Shown here: positions 36,509-43,824 of the stretch, piece by piece
Layout: the number at the start of each line of letters is the position of its first letter
Numbering within the stretch: the first letter of the stretch is position 1
Origin: Oleiharenicola sp.
GTDB taxonomy: Bacteria > Verrucomicrobiota > Verrucomicrobiia > Opitutales > Opitutaceae
Direction of reading: 5' to 3'
NCBI GenBank assembly: GCA_025363455.1
Contig: JANYDW010000068.1
Coordinates: 1-64,000, forward strand
Length of the DNA stretch: 64,000 bases
Program-made: the position numbers and the translations under genes
The notes under the pieces: generated by a model
Database searches by the model: none
Seen by the model: only the letters and a program-made list of their open reading frames with translations
Told to the model about the DNA's origin: nothing

Positions 36509-36879
36509 AAACATCCGCTCCCTCCCCCACCGCTTCCACCGAGCACGAGCAAAGCATCCGGCACCTGCCCGCCCCGGCCCGCGCGGCCTTCGAACAATTC
36601 CAGGCCGGTGGCGACCCGGCCACGCTCGATCCGGTCGTGCTCGCCATCCTGGCGGATTTCTCCCCCCGTGCTTCCGAGATCCCGCTGGCCGACCTGCCCG
36701 GCGACACCATGCTGATCGATGATCTCGGCTTTGATTCCCTCGCCATCACCGAGGTGGTGTTCGCTGCCGAGGATCTTTTCCGCATCAACATCACCAACGA
36801 GGAAATTGTCCAAGTGCGCACCCTGGACCACCTCCGCGGCTTCATTCGCGCCAAGGTGGCCGGTCGATCGGCGCGCTGA
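36505..36879 (+). CDS. Acyl carrier protein with N-terminal extension
   Basis: A 124-residue protein whose last 75 residues are an ACP: DDLGFDSLAITEVVFAAEDLF carries the pantetheine Ser (Ser78), followed by IVQVRTLDHLRGF. The first 45 residues are a linker-like extension. Its ATG overlaps the methyltransferase stop (ATGA) and the ketosynthase starts 18 bp after it. A second ACP follows, so the locus has two distinct carriers, as in aryl polyene clusters. Confidence 0.88.
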   Translation: MKTSAPSPTASTEHEQSIRHLPAPARAAFEQFQAGGDPATLDPVVLAILADFSPRASEIPLADLPGDTMLIDDLGFDSLAITEVVFAAEDLFRINITNEEIVQVRTLDHLRGFIRAKVAGRSAR

Positions 36880-36897
36880 GCCCGGTCCCCGTCCCGT

Positions 36898-38163
36898 ATG
36901 CCCCCGCTCCCTGTCATCACCGGCCTGGGTTTCATCACCAGCATTGGCCAAGACCGTGCCACGGTGGGACGGAGCCTGCGCGAACTGCAGCACGGCTTCG
37001 AGCGCGTGGAGTTCTTCGGCAACCCCAACCTGCCCGTCAAGGTCGCGGGCACCATCAAGGGCTTTGATTTTCCCACGCCCTCCTGGCGCGACTGGCGCTG
37101 GCCGGATCGTTTCACCGTCGACCGTGAGCTGCTCCGCGGCCTTGCCCCGCACGGCGTTTATGCGCTCTGCGCCCTGCAGCAGGCGCTCACCGAGGCCGGG
37201 CTCGAGCCGGGGGAACTGGGCGACGGCACGACCGGATTGTTCTGCGCGTCCGCCGGCTCCCCGTTCATGCTCGGCAGCTTTCTCGGACAGATGCGCGAGA
37301 CGCGCGGCGAACGCGGCAACCCGATGGGCGTCGTCTCCTCGATCGCCGGCACCCTGAATTTCAACCTCGCCACCCACTACCGGATCACCGGCGCGGTCTG
37401 CGGCTTTGTCTCCGCCTGCGCCTCCTCCAGCCACGCGCTCGGCTACGCCATGGACGAGATCCGCCTCGGCCGGCAGCAGCGGATGCTGGTCGTCGGGGCA
37501 GAGGACATGACGGACGAGAGCATCATGGCCTTCTCCAGCCTGCGCGCCCTGTCCAACAACCCGGACCCGGCCACGGCCTCCCGGCCCTTCGACCGCCGGC
37601 GCGACGGCTTCGTCGGCACGGGTGGTGCCGTGGCCCTCATCGTCGAGGATGCCGCGCTGGCCCGGCGGCGCGGTGCACATATCATCGCCGAGTTGATCGG
37701 TTGGGGCCAGGCCGGCGACGGTCACAGCGTCACCGCCTCGCACCCGGAGGGCGCGGGCCTCCGCGAAGCCATGCGCCGCTCGCTCGCCGATGCCCGCGTC
37801 AACGCCCGCGATGTTGGCTACGTGAACGCCCATGCCACCTCCACGGTCGCGGGCGACCGCTCCGAGGCGCTCGCCTTGCACGCCACTTTCACCAGCCAGG
37901 GGGCCAGGCCCCGGGTCAGCAGCACCAAGGCGCTCACCGGACACGGGCTGTCTCTCGCCGGTGTCATGGAGGCGGCCTTCTGCGCCCTGGCCATTGATGA
38001 GGGCTTTATCCCCGGTGCGGCGCATCTCGAGGAACCCGATCCGGTTTGCACTGGCCTGGATTTGCCCCGAACCTCCCTCGCCGAGGCTCCCGGCCTCGTG
38101 CTTAACAACAGCAGCGGTTTTGGTGGCAGCAATGTCTGCCACCTCCTCCGCCGCCCCGCCTGA
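36898..38163 (+). CDS. Beta-ketoacyl-ACP synthase (FabF-like), full length
   Basis: A 421-residue condensing enzyme with the full catalytic triad: Cys in GFVSACASSSHALG, His in NAHATSTVAGD, and His in SSTKALTGHGLSLAG. TLNFNLATHYRITGAVCG and FDRRRDGFVGTGGAVALIVED are typical thiolase-fold parts. Aryl polyene systems use a FabF-type ketosynthase paired with a chain-length factor; this enzyme is the likely main elongating synthase. It lies between two ACP genes. Confidence 0.92.
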   Translation: MPPLPVITGLGFITSIGQDRATVGRSLRELQHGFERVEFFGNPNLPVKVAGTIKGFDFPTPSWRDWRWPDRFTVDRELLRGLAPHGVYALCALQQALTEAGLEPGELGDGTTGLFCASAGSPFMLGSFLGQMRETRGERGNPMGVVSSIAGTLNFNLATHYRITGAVCGFVSACASSSHALGYAMDEIRLGRQQRMLVVGAEDMTDESIMAFSSLRALSNNPDPATASRPFDRRRDGFVGTGGAVALIVEDAALARRRGAHIIAELIGWGQAGDGHSVTASHPEGAGLREAMRRSLADARVNARDVGYVNAHATSTVAGDRSEALALHATFTSQGARPRVSSTKALTGHGLSLAGVMEAAFCALAIDEGFIPGAAHLEEPDPVCTGLDLPRTSLAEAPGLVLNNSSGFGGSNVCHLLRRPA

Positions 38164-38170
38164 ATTTCCC

Positions 38171-38437
38171 ATGACCGACGCCCTCACCCTCCGCCTAAAA
38201 ACCTTGATTTGTACCACCCTCAAGCTCGAGGAGGTGCGCCCCGAAGACATCCCCGGCGACGAACCGTTGATCGGTTCCACCCGCCTCGGCCTCGATTCGC
38301 TCGACGCGCTGGAACTCGTACTCGCGATCGAGCGGGAGTTTGGCGTCAAGATCGGCAGCAGCGAGGAATCACGCCAGGCGCTCGCCAGCGTCGACACCCT
38401 CGTCACCTACCTCCGCTCCCGCCAGGTCGCCGCCTGA
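38171..38437 (+). CDS. Acyl carrier protein
   Basis: An 88-residue ACP with the site STRLGLDSLDALELV (Ser43) and typical spacing of the following helices (IEREFGVKIGSSEESRQALA). It starts 7 bp after the first ketosynthase and ends 11 bp before the second. It is closely similar to the lone ACP at 33772. Confidence 0.92.
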   Translation: MTDALTLRLKTLICTTLKLEEVRPEDIPGDEPLIGSTRLGLDSLDALELVLAIEREFGVKIGSSEESRQALASVDTLVTYLRSRQVAA

Positions 38438-38448
38438 CCCTCTTTCCC

Positions 38449-39564
38449 ATGCATGCCCCGGCTGACCAGCTTCCCGTGGGTCTTGCCGCATGCGACTGCC
38501 TGACCCCCTTCGGCGACGCCTCGGCCACCGCCGCCGCCCTGCTCGCAGGCCGGAGCGCCCTGGCCTTGACGCCGGTGCTCGGCCGCGACGGCGGCGACCT
38601 CGTACCGCTTGCGCTGTTCGGGCCCATGGACGAAACCCTTCCGCCGCGCTGGCTGCCTGTGCTGCACCGGTTGGCTGCCGGCATCCCGCCGGCAGCGTGG
38701 GGCTCCGCCCGCTGCCCGGTGATTGTCACGAGCAGCAACTTCGGGGTCGGCAGCCTGTACGCCTTCACCCGGGACCAGGACGTGCGCCACCTCGCGCACG
38801 GTGCGCCCTTTGCCAGCGTCGAGCTGCTCCGTCGGGAATTCGACTGGGGCGGGCACATCCAGGTTTTTTCGCACGCCTGTGTCACCGCGCATCTCGGGCT
38901 CGCCCACGCCGCGCGGCTGTTGCACGCCGGGCTCGCCGACCGCGTGCTGGTGTTCTCGTTTGATTTTGTCAGCCCGTTTGTCGCGGGGGGCTTTCACAGC
39001 CTCAAGATCCTCAACGGCGGCCTGCCCGCACCCTACGCGGCGCGCCCGACAGGCTCGATCGGCCTCGGGGATGGCGCGGCGTTCGCGGTGCTCACGCGCG
39101 ACCCCGCGTCGTTCCAAGTCGCGGCCCACGCCCTGCACAACGAGATGTTTCATTTCACGGGCAACCGGACGGACGGCGCGGGCTTTGCCGATTGCGCCGC
39201 GGCCATCGCCGCGACCGTCGGTGGGCGGCGGGTCTGGCTCAAGGGCCACGGCACCGGCACGCTGGAGGGCGGCCGGATGGAGGCTGAGGTGCTGGCCCGG
39301 CAGTTTCCCGGCGCGCCGCTCACGGGTTGGAAGGGCGGCCTGGGCCATACCCTCGGCAGCTGCGGCCTCGTCGAGCTGGCCGTCGCGCTCGCCGCGCTGC
39401 GCACTCCGGGCGGAAAAATCCCCGGCGCGGTGGGCAGCCTGGCACCGGTATTCACCGACACGGTGGCGCTGGCGGCCTTCGCCGCCACCGATTTCGACGG
39501 GGCCGTTCTCACCAGCAACGCGTTCGGTGGCGCCCACGCCGCCATGCTCCTCACGCATGATTGA
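38449..39564 (+). CDS. Beta-ketoacyl synthase, short form with intact triad
   Basis: A 371-residue thiolase-fold protein, shorter than FabF. The triad positions are still present: Cys in FSHACVTAHLGLAH, His in KGHGTGTLEGG, and His in GGLGHTLGSCG. VIVTSSNFGVGSLYAF and LVFSFDFVSPFVAGGFHS replace the usual FabF core motifs, placing it in the group that accompanies aryl polyene and ladderane-type loci. The intact triad suggests it condenses or transfers acyl units rather than acting only as a chain-length factor. Its 3' end overlaps the next gene by 8 bp. Confidence 0.85.
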   Translation: MHAPADQLPVGLAACDCLTPFGDASATAAALLAGRSALALTPVLGRDGGDLVPLALFGPMDETLPPRWLPVLHRLAAGIPPAAWGSARCPVIVTSSNFGVGSLYAFTRDQDVRHLAHGAPFASVELLRREFDWGGHIQVFSHACVTAHLGLAHAARLLHAGLADRVLVFSFDFVSPFVAGGFHSLKILNGGLPAPYAARPTGSIGLGDGAAFAVLTRDPASFQVAAHALHNEMFHFTGNRTDGAGFADCAAAIAATVGGRRVWLKGHGTGTLEGGRMEAEVLARQFPGAPLTGWKGGLGHTLGSCGLVELAVALAALRTPGGKIPGAVGSLAPVFTDTVALAAFAATDFDGAVLTSNAFGGAHAAMLLTHD

Positions 39565-40216
39565 GCGTTTCATTCACCAGGTTAAGGTTGAGCTGCCACC
39601 CGGAATCGAGACCGTGGCCGACGCACGGGCGCGGCTGGCCGCCAAGTTCCCGCGCGCGGCCCTGCGGCGGATGACCCATCTTGGCCTGCTCCTGGGTTCG
39701 GCGCTCGAGGACATCCCGCTGGGCCCGGAGGATGCGGTGGTCTATGCGTCCACGTTTGCCGAGACCCGTTCCCTGGAGGATTTTCTGCTCAGTTTTCCCG
39801 CGGCGAGCCCGTTGCTGTTCCAATCGTCGATTCATCCCGGCGGCATCCAACAGGTACTGATCGGCCGGCAGCAGCCCATCGCGCGACTCTGGCCCTTGGC
39901 CGGGCGGACCCGGCTCGTCGAGCAGGCCCTGCTGACTGCCTTGCTGGAACCGGCCCCGCGCGTGGTGCTGGCTGGCGGCGAGGAAACCGGCACGTGGATG
40001 CTGGAACACAACCTGGCCTCGGCGCGCTCATTTGCCTTCGCCATGATTCTGACCCGAGCGCCCGCCGGGGCCTTGGGGCGGGTGGCCTTCGCCCGGGGCA
40101 CCTCAACCGACGACCCCTGTCCGACATTGGAAAATTTCACCCAGGCCCTGACGGGCCGGCACGCCCTGCAATGGTCGGGGGCGGGCGGAACCTGGACGCT
40201 CGACTGGCTCCCATGA
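39557..40216 (+). CDS. Ketoacyl-synthase N-terminal-like protein (chain-length-factor type, Ketoacyl-synt_2)
   Basis: A 219-residue protein. The part around residues 45-115 (MTHLGLLLGSALEDIPLG, VVYASTFAETRSLEDFLLSF, PASPLLFQSSIHPGGIQQ-like) matches the truncated ketosynthase family found beside aryl polyene ketosynthases. There is no catalytic Cys and no His motif, so it cannot condense by itself; a role as a partner of the preceding synthase is likely. It overlaps the synthase gene by 8 bp and the next gene by ATGA, indicating tight coupling. Confidence 0.8.
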   Translation: MIERFIHQVKVELPPGIETVADARARLAAKFPRAALRRMTHLGLLLGSALEDIPLGPEDAVVYASTFAETRSLEDFLLSFPAASPLLFQSSIHPGGIQQVLIGRQQPIARLWPLAGRTRLVEQALLTALLEPAPRVVLAGGEETGTWMLEHNLASARSFAFAMILTRAPAGALGRVAFARGTSTDDPCPTLENFTQALTGRHALQWSGAGGTWTLDWLP

Positions 40217-41295
40217 AGGCAGTGCAAACCAGTGACGCCGATCGGCAGGAAAACCCGATTGATGGTAGGGCGGGATCGCTGATCCCGCCTTCGCCGGTTC
40301 AACGAAGGGATCAGCCGTTGCAACAAGCTCCGAGCCCCGAGCCCGGGTCGCCTTCGGCGCCACCGCCGGCGGGTAAACCTGTCGCGGGGCGATCCCCCCC
40401 TGCAGCTCTCCGAAACCCCGGCCCCAGTTGGGGCTACGGTTTCATGCTGGGACTGGAGAGGCATGCCCCGTCGTGGTTTTTCCGGGCCCTACTGATGGCG
40501 GGAACCTGGGTCGGGCTCGCCTTCATGCCGGCCCAGCGCGCGCATTCCCGCGCCTACCTCGCGGTGGTGCTCGGCCGGCCCGCGACGCTGGTCGAGGTGT
40601 GGCGTCATTTCTTTTCCTTTGCCGAATACCTGATGCTCAAACTCCGTGCCAGCCGCGGTGTAACGGTCACCTGTGTGCTGGACCCGGCCCACCAAGCCGA
40701 CCTCGCCAGGCTGACGGCGTCCGGTCAGCCGGCTTTTTTTGGTTCGTTTCATTTCGGTGGCTCCGACCTGCTCGGCTATTTGTTGAGTGAGCTCGGCCGG
40801 CGGGTCACCATCCTGCGAACGCGGGTGGGCAATTCCGCCGACACCCGGATGCTGGCCGAACGGTTTGGCGGGCAGGTCTCGGTCCTGTGGGTCAACGATC
40901 CCGCCACTCTCCTGTTCGACCTGAAGGCGGCCATCGAGGCCGGGGAGTCGCTCGCCCTGAAATGCGATCGGCTGGAACACAGCACGAAGACTGCGCCGTT
41001 TCAATTCCTCGGCGCGACGCGTTTGTTCCCTTTCACCATCTACCAACTCGCGATCATGTTCAACAAGCCGGTCGTGTTCTGCACCGCCGTGCCGTCCGGC
41101 CGGCCGGATTCGCTGCGCGTTCATGCCTCGCCGGTGTTCACGCCCGACCCGGCCGCCGGCCGCGCGGCCAACACCGAGGCGGCGCACCGGCATTTCCAAG
41201 GGGTGCTGTCCCAATTGGAAGGGCTGATCCACCAATATCCCTTCCAGTGGTTCAACTTCCTGCCGCTCAACCCGGAGGCGCCCGCGGTCCATTAG
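40213..41295 (+). CDS. LpxL/HtrB-like lysophospholipid-type acyltransferase
   Basis: A protein of up to 360 residues. From about residue 78 on it follows the lauroyl/myristoyl transferase family: LERHAPSWFFRALLMAG, a membrane segment, then FGSFHFGGSDLLGYLL (the acceptor-side His segment; the usual HxxxxD appears as HFGGSD), RVTILRTRVGN and ESLALKCDRLEHS. The first 75 residues are Pro/Arg-rich and contain a copy of the TGTAGGGC-type palindrome in coding frame, so they may be spurious; the ATG at 40444 is a reasonable alternative start. The 40213 ATG overlaps the preceding stop as ATGA. In aryl polyene clusters such enzymes attach acyl chains to the lipid product. Confidence 0.78.
   Translation: MKAVQTSDADRQENPIDGRAGSLIPPSPVQRRDQPLQQAPSPEPGSPSAPPPAGKPVAGRSPPAALRNPGPSWGYGFMLGLERHAPSWFFRALLMAGTWVGLAFMPAQRAHSRAYLAVVLGRPATLVEVWRHFFSFAEYLMLKLRASRGVTVTCVLDPAHQADLARLTASGQPAFFGSFHFGGSDLLGYLLSELGRRVTILRTRVGNSADTRMLAERFGGQVSVLWVNDPATLLFDLKAAIEAGESLALKCDRLEHSTKTAPFQFLGATRLFPFTIYQLAIMFNKPVVFCTAVPSGRPDSLRVHASPVFTPDPAAGRAANTEAAHRHFQGVLSQLEGLIHQYPFQWFNFLPLNPEAPAVH
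40258..40290. repeat. REP-like palindrome inside a coding frame
   Basis: Sequence GATGGTAGGGCGGGATCGCT with its partner GATCCCGCC forms a hairpin. The left part TTGATGGTAGGGCGGGATCG is identical to 51948-51967, next to the PAP2 gene start. It falls within the long N-terminal frame of the acyltransferase. Confidence 0.6.
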
Positions 41296-41330
41296 GCCGA
41301 ATGTATCGCCCCCACTCCATGACCGCCCGA

Positions 41331-41464
41331 CACACCCCGGCGCTCCGCCCGCCTTCGCTTAGCTTCGGCGAGGCAAGCGCCACCCCTCTTCATAGAGGGG
41401 ATTCTAAAATTCACGCAGCCGCAGTCCCCTCTAAGAAGAGGGGTGCCCGACAGGGCGGGGTGTG
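41331..41464. repeat. Dispersed palindromic repeat, family A (long form)
   Basis: 134 bp from CACACCCC to GGGGTGTG with the same inner palindrome as 17408-17508 plus an extra segment CCGCCTTCGCTTAGCTTCGG. The sequence just after it (GTGAAATATCCGGGCTAG) also has a near match on the other strand at 51988-52006. The 41296-41516 spacer between the two acyltransferase genes contains only this element. Confidence 0.8.
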
Positions 41465-41516
41465 TCGGGAACGTTCCAGAGGGTGAAATATCCGGGCTAG
41501 GCCGCGCCGCATCGCC

Positions 41517-42287
41517 ATGTTTTTCCACACCCTCTACTTCATCCCGATTTATTTCGGCACACTGCTGCTCTTTGCCGCCGGCGGGTTTGAACTGTGCGTG
41601 CTCGGCCTGCTGGCCGGCGTGCTGCCGGCGTCGGAACGGATGGAGCGGTTATTCCAGCGACTGATCCAGCGGCACCTCGCGTTCTTTCATTGGTGGTGCG
41701 ACCTGACCCGGCTCGTCCATGTGCGCTATCACGGTTTTGAAACGAACCCGGCGGGCGGTCGCGTGCTGGTGGCCAACCATCCCGCCATGATCGACATCAC
41801 GTGCCTGCTGGCGCGGTTGCCCGGGGCGCTCTGCATCTTCAAGCCGGCCATCCGGCGCAATCCCGTGCTGGGCGCGGCCGCCCGGTGCGCGGGCTATCTC
41901 GGCAGCGACGGCGGACACGACCTCGTGCGAAACGCGGCGGAGAAAACCGCGGCCGGCCATACGCTGGTCATCTTTCCGGAGGGCACGCGCACGCCACCGG
42001 GCGAGGACCTGCTCCCCTTCAAGCCGGGCTTCGTCCTCATCGCTCGCCGCGCTCGCGTGCCGATCCAGCTCGTGCGGATCACGACCGACTCTGATCTCCT
42101 CGCCAAGGGCGCCGCCTGGTGGCGGCTGCCACGCCTGCCCGCCCGGGTCGAGGTGACGGCCGGTCCACTGATCCCCACCGATACGGCCGCGAGCACCACC
42201 GAGCTGGTCCAGGACATCGAGGCGTGGTTTCGCGCCCCGGCGCCGGGCGCGGCTTTCCGGCGGGCCCTGGGTCGCCACCAGTCATGA
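41517..42287 (+). CDS. PlsC-like 1-acylglycerol-3-phosphate-type acyltransferase
   Basis: A 256-residue membrane-associated enzyme. Two N-terminal hydrophobic stretches precede the conserved acyltransferase motifs: NHPAMID (HxxxxD), IFPEGTR and ADDLLPFKPG-like segment. Its place between the LpxL-like enzyme and the glycosyltransferase, with an ATGA overlap to the latter, links it to building the lipid part of the aryl polyene product. Typical PlsC enzymes esterify lysophosphatidic acid; here the acceptor is probably the polyene or its lipid anchor. Confidence 0.88.
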   Translation: MFFHTLYFIPIYFGTLLLFAAGGFELCVLGLLAGVLPASERMERLFQRLIQRHLAFFHWWCDLTRLVHVRYHGFETNPAGGRVLVANHPAMIDITCLLARLPGALCIFKPAIRRNPVLGAAARCAGYLGSDGGHDLVRNAAEKTAAGHTLVIFPEGTRTPPGEDLLPFKPGFVLIARRARVPIQLVRITTDSDLLAKGAAWWRLPRLPARVEVTAGPLIPTDTAASTTELVQDIEAWFRAPAPGAAFRRALGRHQS

Positions 42288-43684
42288 TCCCCTCCCCCAC
42301 CCACCTGGTTCTGCTGCCGACCTATAACACCGGCCCGCGCCTCCGCGAGGTCGTGGCCGAGGTGCTGCGCCACTGGTCGCCCGTCCTGGTCGTGGTGGAC
42401 GGCAGCACCGATGGCAGCGAACGGCCCCTGCTTGCGCTGGCCGCGACCGAGCCCGCACTCACCGTTCAGGTGCTGCCGCGGAACGCAGGCAAAGGCGCGG
42501 CCGTGCTGGCCGGTGCGCAATTCGCGCGGGCGCGCGGCTTCACGCATGCGCTCGTGATGGACGCGGACGGGCAGCATCCCGCGGCCAGCATCGGGGAGTT
42601 CATGGCGGTCTCGCTGCGGCAGCCGGCCACCTTCGTCCTCGGGCGGCCGATCTTTCCGGCTAACATCCCCGCCGAGCGGCGGCATGGCCGCAAACTCAGC
42701 GTCGGCCTCGTGCACCTCGAGCTGATGGGGGCGGCGACCGTGGACCCTTTGTTCGGCTTCCGTGTTTATCCGCTCGCCCCGCTGCTCGCGACACTCGGGT
42801 CGCGGGCGGGCGGACGGCGCTATGATTTCGACACCGAGGCTGTGGTCCGGCTCGGCTGGGCGGGCGTGCCGCTGCTCAACCTCGCCGCGCCGGTCCGTTA
42901 TTTCTCCCGCGCGGAAGGCGGCGTGTCCCACTTTCACTACCTGCGCGACAACCTCCTGCTGGTGTGGATGCACACGCGGCTCCTCGCCGAACTGCTGGTC
43001 TGGCGCTGGCCCGCCATGCTGCGCCACCGGCGCGAGTGGCGGACCGCCGGGGCGGCCCTGGTCTTGCTGTGCGCCGGCGTCCTGTCGGGCCCAGCCGCGA
43101 CCGAGCCGCCAGTCCTCCCCGAGCACCCGCTCGATTTCAACGCCCCGGAGTGGCGCCTGGTGGCCGCCGCCTTTGCCCGGCAGCCGGATGTCACCGCGGA
43201 TTTCACCGAACGGCGGCAATTTCCGTTCAAGACGGAAGCCGTCCGACTCTCGGGCGTCGTCCGCGTCTCCCCCACGCGTGGCCTGAGCCTGCAATACACC
43301 ATCCCCGAGGCGCGCATCGTCATCCTGGATGATCGGGGCGTGCTGGTGCGCGCCCCTGCCGGCGAACGTTCGCAGCCCAGCGACCCGCGCGCCGCCGCCG
43401 TGAATGACGCGCTGCGGCGCATCCTGCGCTTCGACCTCGCGGGACTGGCCCACGACTTCGAGCCTTACGGGCAGATTGACGGCGAAGCCTGGACTTTGGT
43501 GCTGGTGCCGCGCACGGAGACGCTGCGCCGCGGCACCGGCCGGATCACCGTCGCCGGCGAGGCGGCCACGATCCGCCGCATTGAGATCCGCCACTCGGCC
43601 AAGCAGGTCATCGAGATAACCATCGAGCCCCCGCGGCCTGCAACGGCATTCACCGCGGAGGAGGTGAAGAAGTATTTCCGCTGA
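42284..43684 (+). CDS. Fusion: family 2 glycosyltransferase plus LolA-like domain
   Basis: A 466-residue protein with two parts. Residues 1-240 are a GT2 glycosyltransferase: VLLPTYNTGPRLREV, VVDGSTDGS, ALVMDADGQHP (DxD-type metal site) and LVHLELMGAATVDPLFGFR. A hydrophobic stretch (RTAGAALVLLCAGVLSGPAA, about 253-275) follows, and residues about 280-466 match the LolA outer-membrane lipoprotein carrier family (FARQPDVTADFTERRQF, RVSPTRGLSLQYTIP, ETLRRGTGRITV). Separate GT and LolA genes are usual in aryl polyene loci; a single chain joining a cytoplasmic GT to a periplasmic LolA-like domain through one membrane pass is unusual. ATGA overlap with the PlsC-like gene. Confidence 0.85.
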   Translation: MIPSPTHLVLLPTYNTGPRLREVVAEVLRHWSPVLVVVDGSTDGSERPLLALAATEPALTVQVLPRNAGKGAAVLAGAQFARARGFTHALVMDADGQHPAASIGEFMAVSLRQPATFVLGRPIFPANIPAERRHGRKLSVGLVHLELMGAATVDPLFGFRVYPLAPLLATLGSRAGGRRYDFDTEAVVRLGWAGVPLLNLAAPVRYFSRAEGGVSHFHYLRDNLLLVWMHTRLLAELLVWRWPAMLRHRREWRTAGAALVLLCAGVLSGPAATEPPVLPEHPLDFNAPEWRLVAAAFARQPDVTADFTERRQFPFKTEAVRLSGVVRVSPTRGLSLQYTIPEARIVILDDRGVLVRAPAGERSQPSDPRAAAVNDALRRILRFDLAGLAHDFEPYGQIDGEAWTLVLVPRTETLRRGTGRITVAGEAATIRRIEIRHSAKQVIEITIEPPRPATAFTAEEVKKYFR

Positions 43685-43728
43685 GACGGACGCGAACAGA
43701 TGAGACCCTATTTTGTTCGTTTCATTTT

Positions 43729-43800
43729 TGTAGGGCTGCCGCTGGTCGGCAGGCCAGGCCGCGTCCGCCGGCCGGCCCGGCGACAAGCGCCGGCCCTACA
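43729..43800. repeat. Palindromic element, TGTAGGGC ends
   Basis: 72 bp beginning TGTAGGGC and ending GCCCTACA with GC-rich inner pairing. It occupies the spacer before the exporter gene and shares its ends with the repeat at 3389-3418. Confidence 0.6.
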
Positions 43801-43824
43801 TTCCATCCTGGCTGGAATCGGCCC

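Noticed and set aside
36364-38406. Long minus-strand open frame opposite ACP and ketosynthase genes
   Set aside because: The plus strand carries the catalytic motifs and ATGA couplings; the antisense product has no recognised feature.
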